Position numbers and translations under genes: made by a program
Shown here: positions 6,251 through 11,202 of the stretch, piece by piece
How positions within the stretch are numbered: the stretch's first letter is position 1
Layout: the number at the start of each line of letters is the position of its first letter
Assembly: GCA_002438345.1 (NCBI GenBank)
Contig: DJUJ01000017.1
Coordinates: 34,848 to 46,049 of the forward strand
Source: Paenibacillus sp. UBA6285
Lineage (GTDB): Bacteria; Bacillota; Bacilli; Paenibacillales; Paenibacillaceae
Length of the DNA: 11,202 nt
Reading direction: 5' to 3'
Notes under the pieces: model-generated
The model's input: only the letters and a program-made list of their open reading frames with translations
Databases searched by the model: none
What the model was told of the DNA's origin: nothing

Positions 6251-6703
6251 CTATTTTCCAAAGCCATCAAACCATTGGGTTACCGAATTCGACACATGAC
6301 CATTAATTTCAGTGATCCCATAAGCCAAATTCTCAAAAACTCCAAACTGTAACAATAACAAGCTCAAACAGGCAGCCACCGCATAATGCATCCAAGATGT
6401 TCGAGGAGCAAAACGACGTCTTACACTTGTCGCTTTAATCGCTCGCTCTCTGCGCCCTGTTTCGAGCTGCTCGATATGGGCCATAACACCTGATGCGAGA
6501 TCTGGGAAGTCCATCTGTACATGTTGATATTCGCTGTCTGAATCCATTGTTGACCAAAGGGCTGACATTTCCTTAGCTTCCTCCAGCCACTGCGCACAAT
6601 CAGGACAGGATTGTATGTGCAATCGGATACTCAGCTCCATATCTGGAGACAGTAGGCCGTCAATGTAATGTGGCATCCATTCCTTCACTATTGCACAATT
6701 CAT
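6251..6703 (-). CDS. Membrane-anchored zinc anti-sigma factor (RsiW-like ZAS)
   Basis: The 150-residue protein should hold the adjacent sigma factor inactive at the membrane. The cytoplasmic N-terminus has the zinc anti-sigma motif His29-x3-Cys33-x2-Cys36 (HIQSCPDC) plus Cys3, the same spacing type as RsiW. A linker of charged residues is followed by one membrane segment at about 105-122. Only about 28 residues remain outside the membrane, far fewer than in RsiW, whose outer domain is cut by site-1 proteases. The ATG at 6703 overlaps the sigma stop codon as ATGA, and its Shine-Dalgarno (GGGAGG, seven bases upstream) lies inside the sigma gene, so the two are probably translationally coupled. 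The partner is the sigma factor directly upstream. Confidence 0.93.
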   Translation of the reverse strand: MNCAIVKEWMPHYIDGLLSPDMELSIRLHIQSCPDCAQWLEEAKEMSALWSTMDSDSEYQHVQMDFPDLASGVMAHIEQLETGRRERAIKATSVRRRFAPRTSWMHYAVAACLSLLLLQFGVFENLAYGITEINGHVSNSVTQWFDGFGK

Positions 6704-7260
6704 CGCAATTCCTCCCTTTGTCTACGCATCATCTGTCTGGCACGATAAAGCTGCGATTCGATAGTCTTAACGGAAACACCCTTTTGCTCCGCAATCTCTT
6801 GATAAGAATTTCGCTGAAAATAGTACAGCTGTACGACCGACCGGTACGGTTCCGCAAGGCTGTTCACATTCTCACCCAGTTCAGCTGATTGTTCCTGCTC
6901 TAGCACCTCATGCTCTGGCGTTTGAGACGTCACCCAATCATTCTCTGTGTAATCAGCTGCACTTCGATGCTTCCACTCCCTATCATTGGCCCGTTTCCAG
7001 TCCAGACAGGTTCGGTAGGCTATCCGATACAGCCAAGTCGAGAAGGAAGACTGTCCTCTGAAGGAGGGGAGCGCTTTATATGCTTTTATAAAAACCTCTT
7101 GGGCCATATCTTTGGCCGATTCGGCTTCTCCAGTAATCTTGACGCACACTCTGTACACCATGCCTTGATAACGTGTCACCAAATGCCCAAAGGCTTGATG
7201 CTGACCATTCAGCACAGCAGAAATCCATTCCGCCTCTTCCAGCTTTCTCCCCTCCTTCAC
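6700..7260 (-). CDS. ECF-family RNA polymerase sigma factor
   Basis: This protein of about 180-186 residues has the two conserved sigma-70 regions. Region 2 spans about residues 23-92, with DMAQEVF (core binding, 51-57) and FSTWLYRIAYR (promoter -10 recognition, 73-83). Region 4 spans about 131-182, with the helix-turn-helix SYQEIAEQKGVSVKTIESQLYRAR. A short Glu-rich linker joins them; there is no region 1 or 3, as expected for ECF factors. The start is uncertain. The longest frame begins with GTG 7260, which has no ribosome site, whereas a strong AAGGAGGGG (7249-7257) lies inside it, eight bases before an in-frame CTG at 7242. It overlaps the anti-sigma gene by four bases. The downstream genes are probably its targets as well as partners, since such operons are usually self-activated. 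No clear ECF-type -35/-10 pair was found upstream. Confidence 0.95.
   Translation of the reverse strand: MKEGRKLEEAEWISAVLNGQHQAFGHLVTRYQGMVYRVCVKITGEAESAKDMAQEVFIKAYKALPSFRGQSSFSTWLYRIAYRTCLDWKRANDREWKHRSAADYTENDWVTSQTPEHEVLEQEQSAELGENVNSLAEPYRSVVQLYYFQRNSYQEIAEQKGVSVKTIESQLYRARQMMRRQREELR
7249..7257 (-). promoter_or_regulatory. Strong Shine-Dalgarno inside the annotated 5' end of the sigma gene
   Basis: AAGGAGGGG begins right after the GTG codon at 7258-7260 and therefore cannot serve that codon. The only in-frame codon at ribosome-site distance is CTG (7240-7242), eight bases after GGAGG. This suggests translation of the sigma factor starts at a rare CTG, giving 180 residues and still including all of region 2. 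Confidence 0.5.
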
Positions 7261-7382
7261 CTACATTACGTTAGACGCCGGCCAAATCTAATCCCCTGCA
7301 ACTTGCTTCAGCTTTTTTTGGATTTGTGAAATATTTTCGAGAAAGGAATATCTTGTTTTATGTCGAATAATGTTTAACTACT

Positions 7383-10300
7383 ATGACAAAAAGAAAACTC
7401 TTCCTAATTATTGTACTTTTTCTAACTGTACTTACTGGCTTTCGTATCCTATGGGTATGGGCTTCGCCTAACGCTATACAACCACAATTAGTCAAAGGAG
7501 TACTCGATTTACGGGATACAGAATTGAATCAAGACAAGCTCCTTACCTTAAAAGGACAATGGGAGTTCTATCCTAATATGCTGCTTCCCACATTCAATAA
7601 GGAATCTCTAACTAAAGCTACCACTAAAAAATATATACAAGTACCGGGGCAGTGGAGCGATGCTTTTAGTCATGGCGAAAAGCCTGCTTATGGTTACGGC
7701 TCCTATCGTCTACGTGTTCTTATAGATAAAAACGCAAAGCAGTCATATGGTATCCTCATATCCGGGATTCAGACTTCTTCGGAAATTTATATAAATGGTG
7801 AACTGCTGGGCAGTTCAGGTTCACCTGCTGCGAATAAAGAGGATTATATTGCTCGTGTATTACCTTACTCAGTTTCTTTTACAACCGATAAGAGTGAGAT
7901 TGAAATTGTGATTCATACAGCCAGCTACTCCTTAGCCCATAAAGGCGGTATTTCCAAACCCATTTTATTCCGCAGCGAAAAAGCTCTAATACATCAAAGG
8001 TTCATTTCCATAGGCTTTCAACTGTTATTATGTGTAGTACTTCTACTTCATGCAATCTATGCAGCAATATTATATATCATTGGACCCCGGAAAAAGATGC
8101 TGATCTATTTTTTTCTATTGGTAATTTCCGCTACTACTACCGTACTCAGCGATGATGACAAGATTTTACTGCATATGCTTCCCTTTAACTATCAATGGGA
8201 CCTGAAACTATTGTTCATCTCTTATATTTCAACTTTTATTTTTATTCTGCTGACAAGTAAATATCTTTTGTTCGAGGATGTTAAAATAAAAAGTGTACGG
8301 ATTCTGACCCTCCTGTCCGTAATGCACATTCTTTTCATATTATTTGGACCCGATGTCCACTATTATAAATTTCATACGCCAATTTTCGGCATAAATTTGC
8401 TTGTTTTGGCATTAGGAGTTGTTATTCTTCTTCTGAGGTCTATTCTTAAAAATTACGATGGCTCTATTTTTCTGTTGTTATCCATGCTTGCCATCGTTAA
8501 CAGCTCGCTTTGGGGAATGTTCAAGAATTATAACTGGATTAATGTTACCTATTATCCTTTTGATCTAATTATTGCGTTTTTGTGTTTTGCAACTTTTGGG
8601 TTTAAACGTTATCACTGGAATACGAAGCAGATTGAAAAACTGGCACAAAGCCTACAGCGAAGCGTTACGCAAAAGGATACTTTTTTGGCAAACACCTCAC
8701 ATGAATTGAAAAATCCGCTGTACAGCATTATTAACATTGTCGAAACTGTTCTGGACAGCGAGCGAGACACTTTAACACATCAGAACGCAGAGAATTTAGA
8801 ATTGCTCATTTCCGTCGGAAGACGTATGTCCCTTCTGGTAGACGACCTACTGGATCAATCCCAGCTTCGTGAAAGCAATATACAATTGCAGCTTAGAGAA
8901 CTTAAAATTCAGTCCTTCGCAGTTGGTGTGCTTGATATGTTCAAGTTCTTAACGGAAGGAAAATCTTTAACCTTAATATCGGAGATACCAGATTCATTCC
9001 CTTCTATTGTGGCTGATGAAAAAAGACTCATTCAGATCTTGTTCAATCTGCTTCAAAATGCTGTTAAGTATACGACTATAGGTACGATAAGAATCCATGC
9101 GGATATTCACAAAAAATCGGCGCGGATTCATATTACGGATACTGGACTTGGCATGGACGAGGAAACGTTGCTTAGAGCTTTCCAGCCCTATGAACAGGGT
9201 GACTCCAGCATGACTGAAGTTAGCGGTGGTATCGGGGTTGGATTAAGCACCTGTAAGCAGTTAGTTGAGCTTCACGGTGGGAAAATCAGTGTAGTCTCTA
9301 CACTTGGCCAAGGAACTACTTTTACCTTCACAATGCCTTTATCCGATCCAGCGAACCGAGAGGCTAGTTCAGAGCTCCCATCAATAACTGAATTTCCAGA
9401 TACGCCATCTATGATCACTCTATCCAAATTGGCTGCGACCAGTACCGCATCATTAGCTCATGGTAGAAGACCTAAGATTTTGGTTATCGACGATGATCCG
9501 CTTAATCTAAAAATACTTACTAGCGTACTTTCCATCACGGACTACGAAATCGTTACGGTGACCAGCGGAAATGATGCTTTACTATTGCTAGATACCGATC
9601 AGTGGGATTTAATTATTACAGATGTAATGATGCCACAAATGTCCGGGTATGAATTAACCCAAAGAATTCGTGAACGTTACACCATTGCTGAGCTTCCTAT
9701 TCTACTTCTGACAGTACGAAGCCAAGCTGAAGATATTTATATCGGATTTATTTCAGGTGCAAATGACTATGTATTGAAGCCTGTGAATGCAATAGAACTG
9801 AAGGCTCGGGTACGCTCCTTAACAGATCTAAAACAATCCGTTAACGAACGGCTTCGTGTGGAAGCTGCATATCTTCAAGCGCAAATACAACCACATTTCT
9901 TGTTCAACACATTAAATTCTATATCCGCTCTGGCATCGTTTGATATTAATCGAATGAGTCACCTCATTGATGCCTTTAGCTCTTATTTACGCTTAAGCTT
10001 TAACTTCTTGAACGCCGAGCCGATGATACCCATTGAACGCGAAATTGAGCTTGTCCGTGCCTATCTGTACATAGAGAAAGAGCGCTTTGAGGACAGGATG
10101 ACCATTAACTGGGATTTGGCAGAGAACCTACACTTCCAACTACCTCCCCTGACCATTCAACCACTCGTTGAAAATGCCGTCCGGCACGGTATATTAAGCC
10201 GCTCCAAAGGAGGAACGCTGTCAATATCCCTCAAAGAACAAGCTGATGATATCGAGATCACAGTCGCTGATAATGGTAAAGGCATGACTACTGAACAACT

Positions 10301-10517
10301 TCAGCAGCTGCTGAGCGGTCAGTCTAATGTTAAACGGGGGATTGGATTTCTCAATACACATAAACGACTGTTACGTATCTATGGTAAGGGTCTGCAAATT
10401 AAAAGTAAGGAAGGTAAAGGAACTTTGGTAAGTTTCATAATCCCTTCTGAAAAAAGAAATCCGATTCGAAAGAATTCCGATTCACAGACAGACTATAATG
10501 AACCGAAATATAAGTAA
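7383..10517 (+). CDS. 7TMR-DISM hybrid sensor kinase with two kinase modules
   Basis: The 1044-residue membrane sensor has this domain order: a membrane helix or signal (5-25); an extracytoplasmic jelly-roll 7TMR-DISM domain (about 35-200, with GVLDLRD and GQWEFYP); seven membrane helices (about 208-405); a HisKA dimer/phosphoacceptor with His440 in SHELKNP; a HATPase with Asn559, DTGLG (586-590) and GGIGVGLS (615-622); a receiver with the acidic triad at 703-705, phosphoacceptor Asp747, Thr777 and Lys799; then a LytS/YesM-type kinase with His838 in QIQPHFLFN, Asn931 in VENAVRHG, and DNGKGM (963-968). All catalytic residues of both kinases and the receiver are present. There is no HPt domain. 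The DISM region probably binds a carbohydrate-like or other small ligand. The ATG at 7383 has no clear Shine-Dalgarno, and an in-frame TAA at 7368-7370 rules out an earlier start. A response regulator follows 50 bases downstream. Confidence 0.95.
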   Translation: MTKRKLFLIIVLFLTVLTGFRILWVWASPNAIQPQLVKGVLDLRDTELNQDKLLTLKGQWEFYPNMLLPTFNKESLTKATTKKYIQVPGQWSDAFSHGEKPAYGYGSYRLRVLIDKNAKQSYGILISGIQTSSEIYINGELLGSSGSPAANKEDYIARVLPYSVSFTTDKSEIEIVIHTASYSLAHKGGISKPILFRSEKALIHQRFISIGFQLLLCVVLLLHAIYAAILYIIGPRKKMLIYFFLLVISATTTVLSDDDKILLHMLPFNYQWDLKLLFISYISTFIFILLTSKYLLFEDVKIKSVRILTLLSVMHILFILFGPDVHYYKFHTPIFGINLLVLALGVVILLLRSILKNYDGSIFLLLSMLAIVNSSLWGMFKNYNWINVTYYPFDLIIAFLCFATFGFKRYHWNTKQIEKLAQSLQRSVTQKDTFLANTSHELKNPLYSIINIVETVLDSERDTLTHQNAENLELLISVGRRMSLLVDDLLDQSQLRESNIQLQLRELKIQSFAVGVLDMFKFLTEGKSLTLISEIPDSFPSIVADEKRLIQILFNLLQNAVKYTTIGTIRIHADIHKKSARIHITDTGLGMDEETLLRAFQPYEQGDSSMTEVSGGIGVGLSTCKQLVELHGGKISVVSTLGQGTTFTFTMPLSDPANREASSELPSITEFPDTPSMITLSKLAATSTASLAHGRRPKILVIDDDPLNLKILTSVLSITDYEIVTVTSGNDALLLLDTDQWDLIITDVMMPQMSGYELTQRIRERYTIAELPILLLTVRSQAEDIYIGFISGANDYVLKPVNAIELKARVRSLTDLKQSVNERLRVEAAYLQAQIQPHFLFNTLNSISALASFDINRMSHLIDAFSSYLRLSFNFLNAEPMIPIEREIELVRAYLYIEKERFEDRMTINWDLAENLHFQLPPLTIQPLVENAVRHGILSRSKGGTLSISLKEQADDIEITVADNGKGMTTEQLQQLLSGQSNVKRGIGFLNTHKRLLRIYGKGLQIKSKEGKGTLVSFIIPSEKRNPIRKNSDSQTDYNEPKYK

Positions 10518-10567
10518 GAGATTATTGTTTTTTGCTTAAAAATACTATATTGAGTGGTGAAATAACA

Positions 10568-11202
10568 ATGATTCAAGCAGTATTGGTGGACGATGAACGG
10601 CTTGCTCTCGTAAAGTTAGAATTTATGTTAAAAGAAATGAAAGCCATACATATTGTCGTCGCGTCCTATACAGATCCTGTCCAAGCCATACAAGAGGCTC
10701 CGTCATTGGAACCTGACGTTATTTTTATTGATATAGAAATGCCTGAAGTGAGCGGCCTTCAGGCTGCCGCAATTCTGCAAGAGGTCTGTCCAAACGCTAA
10801 TATCGTTTTCGTGACCGCGTATAACCAATATGCAGTGGAAGCCTTTGAGTTAAATGCGATTGATTATATTTTAAAGCCCGTGCGACATGACCGGTTGCTC
10901 AAGACAGTACAACGCTTGGAGGACAGATTGAGGTTTGCACCAAAAAGCACAGAGGTAGAACATGAACTAACGATTCGTTGTTTTCAATCGCTGCGTTTTG
11001 AACGAGGAGGACAACCTTTAAACAATCTCCGTTGGAGAACTTCTAAGGCACAAGAATTGTTTGCTTTCTTGCTTCATAATCGCAATCGATTCGTCAGTAA
11101 AGACACCCTGATTGACCTACTATGGCCAGACTTTAGCCTTAAGAAGGCCTCTACCCATCTTTATACAACCATTTATCAAGTACGGCAATGCTTGAAGCAG
11201 AG
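10568..11202 (+). CDS. Response regulator with OmpR/SARP-like DNA-binding domain (partial)
   Basis: Only the first 211 codons are visible; the gene runs off the right edge. The ATG at 10568 follows a modest ribosome site (GGTGA, seven bases upstream). Residues 1-120 are a receiver domain: acidic pair Asp8-Asp9, phosphoacceptor Asp55 in FIDIEMPEVSG, Thr83 and Lys103 in YILKPV. The sequence IDYILKPV resembles LytR-type regulators. After it, however, residues about 134-211 do not look like a LytTR domain; the pattern RTSKAQELFAFLLHNRNRFVSKDTL...LWP fits the winged helix of Trans_reg_C/SARP activators, which in this family is usually followed by a BTAD helical domain beyond the window. It is very likely the partner of the hybrid kinase just upstream, with the LytS/YesM-type C-terminal module as the likely phosphodonor. 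Target genes cannot be read from the window. Confidence 0.92.
   Translation, partial: MIQAVLVDDERLALVKLEFMLKEMKAIHIVVASYTDPVQAIQEAPSLEPDVIFIDIEMPEVSGLQAAAILQEVCPNANIVFVTAYNQYAVEAFELNAIDYILKPVRHDRLLKTVQRLEDRLRFAPKSTEVEHELTIRCFQSLRFERGGQPLNNLRWRTSKAQELFAFLLHNRNRFVSKDTLIDLLWPDFSLKKASTHLYTTIYQVRQCLKQ

Noticed and set aside
7311..7320. T run on the plus strand as a terminator
   Set aside because: No adequate stem precedes it and no plus-strand gene ends there.
1..11202. CRISPR array, tRNA, rRNA, prophage or integrated element
   Set aside because: No regularly spaced direct repeats, no tRNA-like cloverleaf, no rRNA sequence, and no integrase, phage or transposase genes were seen on either strand.

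Overview
The window looks like chromosomal DNA of a low-to-medium GC, spore-former-type Firmicute, most likely Paenibacillus or a close relative. The signs are strong AGGAGG-type ribosome sites, a YkuU-like peroxiredoxin, LeuB, a large 7TMR-DISM hybrid kinase with two kinase modules, and an ECF sigma/zinc anti-sigma pair linked to a DUF4097 protein. The assignment rests on gene content recalled from these families, not on a search.

Layout. Positions 1-71 (minus) hold the first 23 codons of a small Cys-containing protein with its own promoter. Positions 300-839 (minus) encode a typical 2-Cys peroxiredoxin with a clear terminator (220-257) and an upstream region that holds two candidate promoters and a PerR/Fur-like box. 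Positions 1001-2083 (minus) encode 3-isopropylmalate dehydrogenase (leuB), without other leucine genes in view. Positions 2293-3360 (minus) encode a Sec-exported beta-rich protein of unknown function. Divergent from it, 3559-4488 (plus) is an aldo/keto reductase gene that has been broken. About 90 bp of its own coding sequence, including the catalytic lysine codon, lies inverted in place, and about 50 bp next to it are missing. A bidirectional terminator (4505-4556) separates it from the next block.

Positions 7260-4566 (minus) form a compact four-gene operon: ECF sigma factor, membrane-anchored zinc anti-sigma factor (start and stop overlapping as ATGA), a TM2-like four-helix membrane protein, and a three-helix membrane protein with an extracytoplasmic DUF4097 ladder of regular 18-residue repeats. 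This is probably an envelope-stress module. Divergent from it, 7383-10517 (plus) encodes a 1044-residue hybrid sensor kinase (7TMR-DISM sensor, HisKA kinase, receiver, then a LytS/YesM-type second kinase). It is followed by a response regulator with an OmpR/SARP-like DNA-binding domain that runs off the right edge (10568-11202).

The clearest unusual feature is the in-place inversion inside the aldo/keto reductase gene. Reversing 3722-3811 restores the reading frame into the downstream half exactly. No CRISPR array, rRNA, tRNA or insertion sequence was seen. No gene-free stretch exceeds 300 bases.
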